Origin: Setomelanomma holmii
Lineage: Eukaryota > Ascomycota > Dothideomycetes > Pleosporales > Phaeosphaeriaceae
Assembly: GCA_010015745.1 (NCBI GenBank)
Contig: ML978189.1
Coordinates: 62,001 to 126,000 of the forward strand
Length of the DNA stretch: 64,000 nt
Reading direction: 5' to 3'
Position numbers and translations under genes: made by a program. Shown here in pieces: positions 1 to 12,808 of this stretch. Under the pieces are notes generated by a model. The model searched no databases, was not told the origin of the DNA, and saw nothing but the letters and a program-made list of their open reading frames with translations. Position 1 is the stretch's first letter, and the number at the start of each line of letters is the position of its first letter.

Positions 1-872
1 TACATTAAACTTAGCAGCACATTGGCGGTACGATAAATGTTCTCCTAGTTCTTGCGATTTCATTGCTACAACCGCTTTCTCTATAGCTGCTATAGTTGTA
101 GAAAAACCGCGTGTTGAAGTTAGTGTTGATTTCGTGTTATGATGTTCGGTGGCTCGTCACCCCACTCGGCTCGTTACGCGATCGCCCACGGTACTTGCGA
201 CGCAGGACAAGTGCCTACATGCTACGTGATCGCTCTTGCCCAATGACTTCTCTGGACTGTGGGACACGATGTGATTTTCTGATGAATATTAGAGCCTGAT
301 ACACCACATTACTGGATTGTGTTGGCAGTGATATCGATTATCAAAAGACATATGGGTACGCACAGATACTTCGTTCCTCTTGCAAGACTCCTTTGAAACG
401 ATTCCATTCTTTCATCCCGCTACTCTGCGTTGTTCTCCACCCAACTATATACCATCAGCACTCGTTTCACGCACAACTCCCAATGTGGCGGGCTACTTCC
501 CAGACGGCATTGTCCTGCCGAGTCCGTAGATTTGTGGGCGCATTCGATGCCATGGAAAACCTGCAGTCGCCATCATGCTCCGGACTGCTAACAAACAATT
601 AGCACAGGGTAATACCCGCTACCACTCTGATCGTGACATCTGGATACCAAGATCGGCATATTCCAGATGATCAACACTGGGCGTGAACCAATCCCGTACC
701 TCGCATTCGTCGAAATCAGCGAGCTTGATTACCTTGAAAGCACAATCTGTACTTAAACTTGAAGCTATCCACAATTACAACGTCACGTCAGCCGTACACT
801 TGATTATGTGATTTTAGAAGGTCAATTCAATTGCTTCTCCATTGCTATTTATTGTACACGATCTTGTTCCAT
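1..872. other. intergenic, no gene seen
   Basis: Only short open frames without recognisable domains on either strand. The right end is the 3' flank of SDH4, whose stop lies at 873-875. I see no RNA gene or repeat here. Confidence 0.6.
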
Positions 873-1621
873 CTAAGCATGCCACAACCGCGAAACAGCC
901 TCGGTGATACCGACGTCGTTGGTCTCAAAGGAGTACAGAGCGATGCCGAGCGTGACAGTGCCAATTCGGAGCGCCCAATTCGCGGTGGCACGGATCTTGG
1001 GAATGCGCTTCTTGGGGAAGTAGTCGATGATGCATGCCCTGCGTAATGTTAGTCCTCGTGTTTGATGAGCGAATCATATATGTCATTAGACTCTATGGGA
1101 ACGCATTCACGTACTCGAAACCGATGTGAGAGTGCACAACCAGGAGAGCGCAGAGGATAGAGTCGGTGACGGGGTTCAGTGATCCCGATGCGAAAGGTGC
1201 GATGGTCAAAGGAATGAGGCCGGCTGAGACGATCCTGCGTCCAAATTAGCACTTGACTACCATACATTGCCATTGGCCTGCTGGAGCATCCAGACACATA
1301 TAGCACATATTACAATGCCACACACCTCTCAAAACTCCAGTGATAGCTTCCATGGGTGTAGTCGGGATCTGGGACAGGCACAGGGTCGTTGGTGGTGCCG
1401 ACAATCTTCTGTGGCAGAGGAGGCAGGATCTGGTTGCGCTGGGTCGCGTGGAAGGCAGCAATGCGTGTTGACTGGGGGACTGCTACCCGCTGGAAAGCTG
1501 GCCGTAATTGCTGGGCAAGTGGGCGGTTGATGGAGCTTGTGACAGTCGACAGCATGCGCTGCGGGGCGGCAGACTTCGGGACAGCCTGCCTGATGAGGCT
1601 GGGACGCATGATGGAGGCCAT
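873..1621 (-). CDS. SDH4: succinate dehydrogenase membrane anchor subunit (CybS, Sdh4/SdhD), mitochondrial
   Basis: Small membrane anchor of respiratory complex II in the inner mitochondrial membrane; with Sdh3 it holds haem b and the ubiquinone site. Three exons on the minus strand, 1326-1621, 1115-1234 and 873-1038, join to 193 residues. The start at 1621 opens MASIMRPSL, followed by an Arg/Ser-rich, acid-poor stretch typical of a mitochondrial presequence. The mature part carries the family features: DPDYTHGSYHWSFER before the first helix, a helix ending HSHIGFE (the His being the expected haem ligand), then a DYFPKKR segment whose Asp-Tyr lines the quinone pocket in this family, then the last helix ending SRLWHA. 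Both introns are GT-AG with phases that fit. It is divergent to MPP-beta across 278 bp. Confidence 0.93.
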
Positions 1622-1899
1622 TGCGCAGTTGTCGATGTGCAATAGAGAGCGGAGAGATTGTGTCGAGGCGTGGAAGCTCGCAGTCGGGATCCCGATCCAT
1701 GTCGTCGACAATGCCTCGGGTGTGGAGTGCTGACGTTCCTAACGCCCTCATTGGTTGACGGCCGGAGCCGGGAAGTCCCGTGACCGCAGATTTCGAACCT
1801 CCATCGAACCTCAGTGCAGCCAAGCTAGAGCTGTACGCACCTCATCCCACCCCATCTCCGCCCCATCCCCCATCCTCGAGTGCACACCGAGCACACGCA
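1622..1899. promoter_or_regulatory. shared divergent promoter SDH4 / MPP-beta with a CCAAT box
   Basis: The 278 bp between two divergent start codons must hold both promoters and both 5' leaders. An inverted CCAAT box (ATTGG) lies at 1750-1754. CCAAT boxes bind the HAP/NF-Y complex, which is known to drive respiratory genes in fungi; that this one is used is an inference. CT-rich, CCCCATCC-type tracts precede the MPP-beta start. Confidence 0.5.
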
Positions 1900-3569
1900 A
1901 TGGCTTCCCGGCGGCTCGCACTCAACCTGCAGCAGGGCATCCGCTCCCGCGCAGCCATCAATGCCGTCAAGGCGCGCCAACAGTCGCCCTTGACACGAGG
2001 CCTCGCTACCCCCGTCGCCTACGGCGCGAAGACCGAGTCGACCACCCTCAAGAATGGCTTCACGGTATGCCGGACCCGCCAGGAGCTGTCAGGACTGCAA
2101 TTGACCCAATGTCGTAGATCGCAACCGAGCACTCGCCGTGGGCCCAGACATCGACTGTCGGCGTGTGGATCGATGCTGGAAGCCGCGCAGAGACGGACAA
2201 GACCAACGGAACTGCGCACTTCCTCGAGCACCTTGCTTTCAAGGTATGGACAGACAACAATAGCAATAGTGGGAATGGCTGCTGATATGCGGGTACAGGG
2301 AACTCAGAAGCGCACACAACAGCAATTGGAGCTTGAGATTGAGAACATGGGCGGTCATTTGAACGCCTACACTTCGGTACGTGCTGGTAATACATGGGAG
2401 AATCTAGGGGGCATGGTTATTGATGGGATGACAGCGCGAAAACACCGTCTACTACGCCAAGGCCTTCAATAACGACGTCCCCGCAGCCGTCGACATCCTC
2501 GCCGATATCCTCCAGAACTCGAAGCTCGAGGCCCAGGCCATCGAGCGCGAGCGTGATGTGATCCTCCGCGAACAAGAGGAGGTTGACAAACAGCTCGAGG
2601 AGGTTGTGTTCGACCACCTACACGCCACCGCTTTCCAGGGCCAGCCGCTTGGCCGAACCATCCTCGGACCCAAGGAGAACATCCAGAGCATCCAGCGCAC
2701 CGACCTTGAGAACTACATCAAGACCAACTACACCGCTGATCGCATGGTCCTTGTTGGTGCTGGTGGCATTCCCCACGAGCAGCTGGTCGACCTTGCTGAA
2801 AAGTACTTTGCCAACCTCCCCGCCGAGGCCCAGGACTACTCAGCAAAGGGTGCTGTCGCTGAGCAGAAGCAGAAGCCCGATTTCATTGGCTCTGAGGTCA
2901 GGCTACGGGACGACACCATGGGCACTGCCAATATTGCCATTGCTGTCGAGGGTGTCAGCTGGAGCGATCCCGACTACTTCACCGCTTTGGTCACACAGGC
3001 TATCGTCGGAAACTGGGACCGCGCCATGGGCAATTCCGCATACCTGGGCAGCAAGCTCAGCAACTTCATCTCGCAGAACAACTTGGCCAACAGCTTCATG
3101 AGCTTCTCCACCAGCTACTCAGACACTGGGTACGTCATATTCAATACCGCATACTGAGGAACCAGCTAACAACTCTAGTCTCTGGGGTATCTACCTCACC
3201 AGCTCCAACGTCACCCAGCTCGATGACCTCGTCCACTTCACCCTCCGCGAGTGGTCCCGTCTGTCGATGAATGTCAGCCCCGCTGAAGTCGAGCGTGCTA
3301 AGGCCCAACTCAAGGCCTCGATCCTACTGGCCCTCGATGGCACCACCGCCGTCGCCGAGGACATTGGTCGTCAAATCGTCACCACTGGCCGCAGGTTATC
3401 ACCCGAGGAGGTCGAGCGCGTGGTCGGCAACGTTACCGAGAAGGACGTTATGAACTTTGCGAAGAAGAGGCTCTGGGACAAGGACGTTGCCGTTTCAGCT
3501 GTGGGACAGATTGAGGGTCTTTTGGACTACAACAGGATCAGGAACGACATGAGCAGAATGATCTCATAA
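1900..3569 (+). CDS. MAS1: mitochondrial processing peptidase beta subunit (M16 metalloprotease)
   Basis: Catalytic subunit of the matrix peptidase that cleaves presequences from imported proteins; in some filamentous fungi the same protein doubles as a complex III core protein. Five exons (1900-2064, 2118-2243, 2299-2376, 2435-3129, 3179-3569) join to 484 residues, the normal family length. The N-terminal ~35 residues are Arg/Gln-rich with no acidic residue (presequence). The inverted zinc motif HFLEH is at residues 89-93 and the third zinc ligand, a Glu at about residue 169, lies 76 residues further, as the family requires. The zinc motif sits in exon 2 and the remote Glu in exon 4, so correct splicing is essential for activity. 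All introns are 48-58 nt with GTATG/GTACG donors. The intact zinc site argues for beta rather than alpha subunit. Confidence 0.95.
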
Positions 3570-5819
3570 ACGTTGACTGGAAGTGTTGGAGTCGAGCTGG
3601 AGGGAAACGTGCTGTGAGCGTTGCGGCAACTGTATTTTGTGTACACTTAGCTGAATCTCATAAACAAGATTTCCTTTTTTGCACAAGTGTTTGCCTTGGG
3701 GCTGTGTACATAGGCGGAGTGGAATGGAATCACTGAAACATCTTCAATGATGGCCTTTACCTCGTCACGCTGGCGCGTACTTCTCGTATCTCTTTAAATG
3801 GAGAATTCGTACCACTGCACAATGTTCACTCTGTGATGCTCCATGATCTGGAGGCTAGGTCCTGAGAGATTGAATGCAATGTTTGAAATATGCAGGTAGA
3901 CTTGTCGCGAAAGAAACATGCAGGATGGTCGAATCCAGTAGCAAATCAATCTGTAGTATGAGAACAGACGACAACCTGAAAGTTCAACAGCGAGCGCTCC
4001 GAGTTTCAATCTAGAAATTGAAAAGACCGCTTTGATCCCGACAACAGTACACTGGTCGATTGGTGGGAACGCGCATGGCGTCTACTTTCTCAGCCAGGTT
4101 CTTGTGGGCGGAAATATAGAGAAAGGGAAGTTTGTCAGGAACTTGAGTTGATGTGCGAGAATGTCACATCATGACTATTTCTTTCGACCTGGAACAGCCC
4201 CGAGAGTTTGATATTGTGTGCATGTGCCGACCCAACACGATCAACATGCAGTGCTACTCCCAAAGTAAAACGCCAAGTACATCTCGACGGTAGGTGGCAT
4301 TCTGTATGTGGAAATTCCACCACCGTCTACCATAGCATTGGACTAGCCGACCAAGACGGGCGGCGGAGAACGATGTAATCCAAAAGGTACATGTACGGAA
4401 TCATCCCAAACAAGTCCACATGAAACACCAGCTTCTTATTTCGGCTACCCAGGAGATTGTGATATTCACTCACTACCAGTAGCTTGCAACTCGGAACGTC
4501 CACGCCGCATCGCAATCAGCCCGCCTCGTCTCGTCTCACGTACCCGCTTTTGCCCGCGGAAGCTAGTAGTCCACCCGGCACGTGGCGACTATCACGATTT
4601 CCACGCCTCCTAGCTAACTAGGAAGCAACATCCAAATTCAGGCGTGCCATCTGAGAAACGTCCAATCTTGGAACTTGGCCGTTGTTTACCGGCGGTAAGT
4701 GGGTGTGGGTGTGCTTATCGTAATGCCATCGCGATCGTTATTGATGTTAACTCCGTCGGAGACTACCGCTAGGGAATCTAAACATGCGTGTTGGTTGGCT
4801 CCAAAACATTATTGCAAGGAAGTGTTCCAGTCATGCATATACATGCCAATACACCCCACTACTGCAGTACGGAGAGATTTCGAGATAAGACTTCTCGGTT
4901 GTGGCGTTTGCAAGGTCATTTGGTGCAGTGCAGTGGAGATGCAGCTGCGAACCCAAGAAGAGGTGCAGTGGGCTGTCAAAAACCTGCTGCGATTTCGGCA
5001 CCCGGATAGCAGCGTGAGATGGGTCATGGGTGGTGGGTATGCAGGATCTTTCCCGGCTCAGTGGCCAAACACGAGAATTGTGATCACGATGGATGTAGGG
5101 ATACGAGCCTTGGTCACGAAGAGTTGCAGTTGTTGGAAGTGTTTGTTTTGCCTTCGTGAGATGCTTCTACATCTATCTGATAAGAGCCGTACATAGTTGA
5201 GGAGCGCGCTTGTCGCGCTCCACACAGGACTATAGGCCAGGTTGCTCGGTCGAATGCGAGTGTTTGCTTTAGTATAGCTAGTTTTGCTGCAGCTGGAGGA
5301 GGACGTGAAAGGTGAACACCAAAAAACACCATTAGGCCCCGTGGTAGACAAAAAGCGCCGATGTGATGTTTGAAACCTGACTTTGGAAGTCGGGAGACAA
5401 AGTATGTAATGCCGTGGTATAAGTTTGGTTTGAGAGGGCTTGGAAAGTCTATGGCTCGGCAAAGCCAGAAAATAGAGGTTGGTTGAAAAAAGCTGGAGTG
5501 TAGAATATGGTAAGACAAAAGCTGGTGTGCTGAATTGAAGGTGAAAGCACAAACGCCGCCTTATGTCCGGTCCGGTGCCGCTATGCAACGCTGTAAGTCG
5601 ATTGACGTTTTTGTATACTGTGACGAGAAAAGTGCCTTAATGTGTGAGGCAATATATGATCATGATGGCTTCGTAATGCGGATGCCCAATGCGCGTAGCT
5701 TCGATGATTAGACGCGGCTGGGGTGGTATGCCGACACGCCATGTTGAAACAGCTTCGGCGTGACAAGATATGCCAGAGTCCTTGCGTTTGTCGGCATTGT
5801 GTAGTGGGCGCGATGATTG
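3570..5819. other. 2.2-kb convergent intergenic region, no supported gene
   Basis: Lies between the 3' ends of MPP-beta (+) and the coiled-coil gene (-). The longest open frame (4699-5196, +) begins with GTG, is Cys/Trp-rich and resembles no family I know. I see no tRNA, repeat or transposase remnant. Confidence 0.5.
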
Positions 5820-6568
5820 TTATTTGATGATGCGGCCTTTGCCTTTCCCTTTCGCGCCCTTGCCCGCGCCGGTAGAGGTGATCTTGCTGGTCTGCATGAG
5901 TTCGCCAATGTATCTGAGCTTGTCAGTCACGATGTTGGACGTGCATTGCAATGATTGAACCTACGATTGCAGGAACCTGTTTCCGCCTTCGAGCTTCTCA
6001 TGTTCGTTCTTGACAACTTCTACGCGGTCGACAATCTCCATGAGGCTGGCTTGCAAGGCTTTCGCTTGTCTGTCACTTGTGGTCAGTTCAATGTTCGCGA
6101 GGTTGGGAGGCCAAAGCGCTGAGTCTGAAACTGTCCGCAGCAAACATGACCTCATCACTGCTGAGGCACGTTGATGGTCACGATGCAGGTTGCGGCAGGC
6201 GCAGTCGATGGTGAGGCCGAATGCAGGAGTACTCACTCAATCAGTGCTTGTCGTGCATCCTGGCCCATTTTCTCAATCTCTTCGCTGCTTCGTCGTGGAC
6301 TCATGGTCCTTGCGTCGCCGTCGTCGTACTCCTCCTCTTTGAGCTCGACATTGGGGCTGTCGCGCGGTATTATGATGGTGCCGCTGGATTTCCTGCTCCC
6401 AAGGCGTGGTCGTGGCTGCAGCATGGGGTCGCCCATGGGATGGTCCTGGTCACTGATGGAGGAGCTTGACGAGGTGGTGGACATGTCGTCTGGGTACGAT
6501 GGACGGCGGTCGCCGAGATCAGTCGCACCTGGATAGGGTGTGATGGTGACTTGAGGCTGGGCCGACAT
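5820..6568 (-). CDS. short coiled-coil (SCOC/DUF2205-type) domain protein
   Basis: Small protein of the SCOC family, whose animal member binds Arl1/Arl-type GTPases at the Golgi and acts in autophagy and trafficking; the fungal role is inferred from family only. Exons on the minus strand are 6237-6568, 5965-6069 and 5820-5913, giving 176 residues. The first two thirds are Ser/Pro/acid-rich and probably disordered. From about residue 100 comes a heptad-like coiled coil (SLMEIVDRVEVVKNEHEKLE) and then the family signature FLQSYIGELMQTSKITSTG. The protein ends in a basic Gly/Lys tail. The signature crosses two introns, both GT-AG and in phase, which supports the model. Confidence 0.82.
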
Positions 6569-9500
6569 TGCAGTTTGTGTGCGGCTCTGTGGGTGTAAGG
6601 GATCAGAAGAGCGTTCGGTTCGGCAGAGCGGCCGTTTAGATCAAGTGGGCAGGCGCCAAGGAGATGGACGGTGCGTGCGGTGGATGTGGTGTGTGTCGAA
6701 GGATGCTAGGACAGTCCCGGTAGGCGCGCTATTCCCTACGGAACTTCAAGGGTCCCTGTACTGCAGGCAATAAAGCAGATGCCCCTGCGTGCGTAGTGCT
6801 GGCGGGCGGAAGCTTGGAGGAATGTGAAGAGAATGACGATGGAATGCGCTGAGGGCGGTGCTGAGCCGAAAAGCTTCGTGGTGGCTGGCTCTGCTGGCTT
6901 AGGAGTAGCTCCGTGGGACAAAGACGGCGATGGTCACTATGATTCCGGTTTGGCGGTGTCGAGAGGAGCAGAAGTACGCACTATTTGGGTGTGACCCGCC
7001 ATTCGCCTTCCGTCTTTGCAACTCCCAAGGTTTGATTGATCGTCGTGAGCCAAGCGCTGGTGTCCACTGCGGTGAAGAGAAGCGGCACGCTCAAGTCAGC
7101 GCGGCATAACTCCTGCTAAACCATTCTACAACGTATGCGCAACCCCTACAGTGCAGAAGCGCCCAGTAACGAACACAGTCACCCTTGCGCAGAAGGCGTT
7201 TCTCCAGCGGCGCGGTCAAACGTGGCCGTGAATTCGCCGTCTGCCTCACAGATCTGCGCGGCTGTTGGTAACGAGTGACGTCCAAGGGAGATGATCTTTG
7301 CCCATTTCACCGCCCCACCATGACCTCATTGCTGCACACTGTATGCCGTCTTCCGATCCTGTCACCGGTATCCAATCAGTCATCACATCAATCTCAACCA
7401 GCGTCCCGGTGACCTTTGCGGCGACGATGCTTAGCGTCCTGCCCACGTCGACACGACTGACTGTCTTGCAGCCTCAGCCTCAGACGTCGCGAAGACCGTT
7501 ATGGCTGTTCTCGTCACGACTCTGTCCCCACGCATCGCCGTAGCGCCACATTTCGCCGAAGAATTTTCAGGCAGCTGCTAAATTTACGGGTCTTGATGTT
7601 CACGCGCTCACCCCTCGTCTCACGTCCTCCGGCTTGGACGCTGATCTTCCTTATAACGTCTTCTCCGTTTCGTTGCAGTAGCGGCCCCAACCACAAAAGA
7701 TCGTCGTCAAGAGTTAGACCCTGCGGCGTGGGCCTGCGATGCCGTAACCTTGCGCAGTCACCTTCGGCACCGCTGTGGACGTTGTCAGCCACTGTCTACG
7801 GCGTGTCGCCTTGCCGTTGAACTGAAGACAAGGAGGCACACAATGAAGAACTAAATCTCTGTGTCTTATTCACGGCAGTGCCCAAAGTCCCAAGGCGCCG
7901 TTTCGACTTGTTGCTGGGTGACATCAAATGGTGTTACTTGTGGTTTGATCGTCGTGCAACGCTGCACCGAGTCGACTGCTCAGCGTCTTCCCATTCGACA
8001 GCTTCCTTACCCGAGCTAAGAGCATTTCTCGTGAAAGAAGCGATCAGTCTCACCACTGGAAGGCATTTTGCCCGAACACCCCCCTGCTCTGGGATAAAAT
8101 TTCGCGAATGACAGATGCTCTTTCCTCATCTTGCCTATCCTTTTGTCTGAAGATTGCCGATCCCCGGGGTCATGACGCTCGCCTCTGATGCGTAAGAGCA
8201 GCAGTGCTCGTCAGTGGCTACAGCCGTATGCGATGCATCGCCAGATCTCTCATGTTCAGCCTTCTGGGACGCTAATTCATCATAGCGATTTGCTTCAACT
8301 CGTTGTGTCGACAGACACGTGCGGGACCGGGAGTCAACGAGAGAGTGGGGAAAGTCACCGCTGTTCTGCCAACCGACGATCACTCGGAAACGCGGTATTA
8401 CAGTCTACAATTCGCGGAGAATAACATGCTCGAGGATCCAAATTTTGCGGAGATCAAGCTAAGATTAGGGCCACGTCCGCGAAGAGTGCTCCAGTACTGC
8501 TTAGACGCTTCTGCATGCTGTGTCCCTCAAGAAACACACGCCCGGTGGCCAGCACCGTAGCCAGGCAGTCACGAGTATGAAGAGATGGCCTGAAAGGCGG
8601 AATCTCCCCTCGCTTTGCCTTACATGGGCATTGACGGGCGAACGGTGTAGCCTAACCGACGATGCGCGCAGCATCGAATCATGCGCAGCAAAGCCGACCC
8701 ATGGAGCACTGTCGTCCCGCGCACACTTTTGGTAGCAACTTCTCCGGTTTGACGAGTCTCTTACAGAAAGGGCAAATACCACATCTCTGTGCTAGATGCG
8801 TGCGCTGAGCTGTGGATCAGCACCCACGGGTTGCCTATCTTGTGTCGCAGGGGAGATGAAGCCTGTGCGCATCAGGGATCTCTTCACGGTGTACCTTGGG
8901 CACGAATGCTTCGAATCGACATCAATCCATGTTTCAAAGGTCATGGAGCCGCAGCGCAGTCGCCTCACGTCAATGTCTCAGCCTTGCCGACACAGTAAGG
9001 TCAGCCTGGTACGTACAGCGTCAACGTCATCACTTTGAGCTTTCCTCACCTCAGTCCTTGCATTGCCCTTTTGGGACTCAGCGATGGAGAGAGACTGTGG
9101 ATCAGGATACTCAATTCGTCTCATCCGTGCGCTCACGCAGTCCACATGCTTCGCAACAGTCCCTCGAATCCCAATGACGCGGCTTCTCTTTCTGGAGAAC
9201 TCCTTCTGTGGGGCATAACGGTATGTGTCAACGACTACCGGCTTTCCTCAACCAGCATACGAATGCACGTGGTACCTGACTTGCCAAGGTCAACCCTGTT
9301 TCCTTTTCGAGTCGATAACGGCCCGAAGAGAAAGACCACAATGGTGCGCAGGATCTTTGGCTGAATCCTTCCGCTTCGCCATCGGCACATCAGTGTCTGG
9401 TGATGATGGGCGCTTTGTCTGACATCTCCACCTCATCTATGTCATTACGCCTCAGTGGTAGAGCGGCGCCGGAGCGTTCCGTACGCATGCTGCGGAGTGG

Positions 9501-10910
9501 CAAGTATTCGGGCCGGCATGACTAGAAGTTGATACATCGCCTCGAAGTGAGGCCGAGTATTGACATGGCTCTTATATATAATGTCAAGGAAAAATTCAGG
9601 AGCACTGATGCTACTGAGTTCGACAAATATCGAGCATTTCAATTCCGTATGATGCTGTCACGCGTCGATGCGAGGTTCAAGGAAACTCATATTATTGCTG
9701 TATAAGTCGACACCAGGACTCCGAATCGAGCTTCAAGGATCCAAGAAAACCTTCTTACTCGACCAGTTCGACTTATACGACCTTGCGTGATACTATCCGT
9801 CGACTATACAACCACGTATACACAAACGTCGAGGTCATGCGACACGGTCACAACCCAATGATTAGGTCACGCTAATACTTTGAATGTGGGCAGTGCTTAA
9901 TCTCCTGAAAATGCGTCAGGGCTCTTTCAAGGTAGCTTCTTGTAACCAATAGCAAATAGAGAGCTTCTGCCTGTGAGCACCAACTAGTCATGAGCCGTAT
10001 TCCAACGTTCGCTGTTAAGGTAAGAAGCACACAAGGCGCGATTATGTAAGTACAGTGCCTCATCGCAGTTGAGAAGTGCCGGCGATGGTTGCGTCCCAAG
10101 CTATCTCCCACAGTACACCAAATATGGTTTTTGGTCCCTCCTTGATATGCTTGATGTATGTATGCTATCCGACGTCCTCCATGAGGTTGTGGAATACCTT
10201 CAATCGTGGAATCTACTATACCTGCCAATCAAGCTTGATCGTAGTAGTCTGTCCTCGAATTCTTTTTGCTAAAGCGTTTCGAGTCATTCTGGTAGTCTCA
10301 AACAAAGTTTCCGAAGCAAGCCAGATCATCATGCGAATATAAACTTCGCTTTCATCACATCTCTTGTGTCCGTCGGTGACATTATTGGAGATGCTCATAT
10401 TCTATTTACTCGCATAGCAAATTATGTCTATGCTAAGGCTGAATTTGGAGTTGAGGTTGTTAGGACCTTGGTCGCTGGTTCCGCGGATTTCCCAATGTCG
10501 TCACCGCAAGGCCAGCACATGGCCTGTGCCACAAACATCAACACCGCGTGGCTAACACCCACCATCGGTCAATTCGGTGCTCGTACACGCGTATCTCGCA
10601 TTTATATTCTTAGACCCAATTTCGGTGCGTTGCGCGGCCTGTACGCAATTGTCAAGGTGTTCCGTCAATATGCGCGGCATCCTTGACCTCTCGGTTCAGC
10701 TACTGAACGTGTTCAATCCAGCAAGATACGGTAAATATGTGCATGTCACCTCACACGTGACGTGTGCAATCACCTTGATGCTGTATCGTTAACTGATCAC
10801 TACCAGTTCAGTCCGTCAATCAGGCACCTATCGATGCAGGTCAAGGCTGCCTCAAGCGCAAGTTTTCTCGGCTCCAAGATCCGAATATGTCAAATACTAA
10901 CGATTGTCAG
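6569..10910. other. 4.3-kb gene-poor stretch
   Basis: No coding sequence recognised on either strand; open frames are short and shadow one another. The left end is the promoter side of the coiled-coil gene. An 11-bp inverted repeat (GTATAAGTCGA) occupies 9700-9710 and 9768-9778. The unresolved 5' exon of the acid phosphatase probably lies near the right end. Confidence 0.45.
9700..9778. repeat. short inverted repeat, 11-bp arms
   Basis: GTATAAGTCGA at 9700-9710 is repeated in inverse orientation at 9768-9778 around a 57-nt spacer. It could form a hairpin or be a remnant of a small mobile element, but no target-site duplication is evident. Confidence 0.3.
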
Positions 10911-12672
10911 CCACACCTACAACAAAGTCATCGAACTTGCCAGATTACTTCGTGACTGACGATGGGCACTTTGCTGGTAAGCATCGCCCATATACTGCTC
11001 ACCAGCCATTTCTAATCTGGTACAGGTCCAACACAAACCGGCGATGCGCCGAACCTAGCACAAACAAATCTGGCACCGTTCCAAGGCGTGTCGTACATTC
11101 CAAATACACCACTGGAGACACAAATACCAATAGCTGGTAATGTCAACAACACCAACATCTTCCAACGGCTAGCCATACTCAGCCCGTACTTCCCCAACCC
11201 TCGAGGCTTCGGAGTCAATGAGTACTCGGTCCCATCCGGGTCGAACGTGACATGGCTGAACATGGTTCATCGCCATGGCAGTCGCTATCCAGAAGTCAGC
11301 GGCGACGCCGCAGAACGCACCCTCGGTCTGAAGCTCGCAGCCGCCGAAGGCAAATTCACTGGCCACGGACCTCTCGAGTTCCTGAATAACTGGAAGTTCA
11401 TGCTCGGCGCGGAGATTCTGGTGCCAAACGGAAAAGCTGAGCTGTTCCAGTCTGGGACACTGCATTATTACCAGTATGGACATCTTTACCCAAATAATGG
11501 AAGTAAGATTATTGTGAGAAGCACGACGCAAAGACGCATGTATGAGTCGGCGGAGTACTTTCTGGCAGGCTTCTTTGGGCTTGGGTGGACGCGGAATGCG
11601 ACGCTTGAGTTGGCTATTGAGTGGCCTGGTTTTAATAATACTATGGCTGGGTACAAGCAGTGCAACCATACGAGCTGGGGAATGGCTCGAGAAGGTAAGC
11701 AATGAAAGTTGAACGAGTGTTCAGATGCTAATGTCGCCCAGCGCTCAACGAATGGATCGGCATGTATCTTCAAGATGCTCACGAGCGCATCACGAAACAC
11801 ATCACTGGAGATCTGGACTGGACTCTAAGCGATACTTGTAAGTATTCGAAATGCCAGCTGCAGTATTTAGCTAACGTTCACAAGACAACGCACAAGCCCT
11901 CTGCGCATACGAAACCGTCGGTCTCGGTTTCTCCCACTTTTGCGGCCTCTTCACCCTCGAAGAATGGGAAGGCTACGAATACGCACTCGACCTCGCCTTC
12001 CAGGCCGGCACAGGCTTCGGCTCACCTGTCGGCCGGGCTATTGGCGTTGGTAAGCTCCTTCCCCATTTCCAACCATCCAAACCAATCTCAATATGACCTA
12101 CTTACACTACGGCAGGCTACGTCCAAGAAGTCCTCGCCCGCATGCAACACCACGTCATCACAGATCCAGTGGGCCAGATAAACACAACACTAGACAACAA
12201 CACCATCACATTCCCAGTAAATCAAAACATCAACCTCGACTTCAGCCACGACGCAAACATCATCAGCATCCTCGTCGCATTCGGCCTCACGCAATTCGCA
12301 GAAACACTGCCGACAACACACATCAAGCCGGATCGCGATTTTATCATGTCCTATCTCGAGCCGTTCGCTGGTCGCTTAGACATTGAGATTATAAAGACGC
12401 CAGCTCCGGTGAATCCCAACCGCTCAGATAGCAAAATCTACCTGGACGGTGACCCGACGAGTTATGTGCATTTTGTGCTTAATCAACGCACAATTCCCTT
12501 AGGGAGGAGTCATGTGGAGTGTGGGGAGAGGGATGATGGGTGGTGTGAGATGGGCGCGTTTTTGGAGGTTATGGAAAGGCAGGTTGAGTTGGCTGATTAT
12601 GAGTATGCGTGTTTTGGGAACTACGATGCACCTTTGTACGGGAATGTTACTGATGGGCGGCCGATACGGTAG
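10911..12672 (+). CDS. histidine acid phosphatase (phytase-like), 5' end unresolved
   Basis: Branch-2 histidine phosphatase that hydrolyses phosphomonoesters, likely secreted. Supported exons are 10911-10976, 11026-11694, 11742-11837, 11885-12049 and 12116-12672, all in phase. The nucleophile motif RHGSRYP is in the second supported exon and the proton-donor motif SHDANI in the last, the pair that defines the family. Several N-glycosylation sites (NVT, NNT, NGS, NAT, NHT) and paired cysteines fit secretion. The first listed exon starts inside a codon after a perfect branch site TACTAAC (10895-10901) and acceptor, so a start exon with the signal peptide lies upstream. A candidate is 10670-10730 (phase fits, 180-nt intron), but its residues are a poor signal peptide and I do not trust it. 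The 3' end converges on the amidase with 136 bp between stops. Confidence 0.85.
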
Positions 12673-12808
12673 TTGCAAAGCGTATGGGAACGTTGGAGAT
12701 GGGGTTGGGATGATGAGCTTGAAGAATGGGGGAGTAGTTGTAAATATGCGACATGGCAATTTAGATGGACACTATATCGAATCGCGACGGATTGTCAATC
12801 TCATCACA

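Noticed and set aside
4699..5196. 165-codon open frame on the plus strand
   Set aside because: Starts with GTG, no domain, odd Cys/Trp content, no splice context; likely chance.
9445..9520. tRNA-like D-arm CGCCTCAGTGGTAGAGCG
   Set aside because: No matching acceptor stem and no T-arm GGTTCRANYCC follows at the right distance; chance similarity or a dead remnant.
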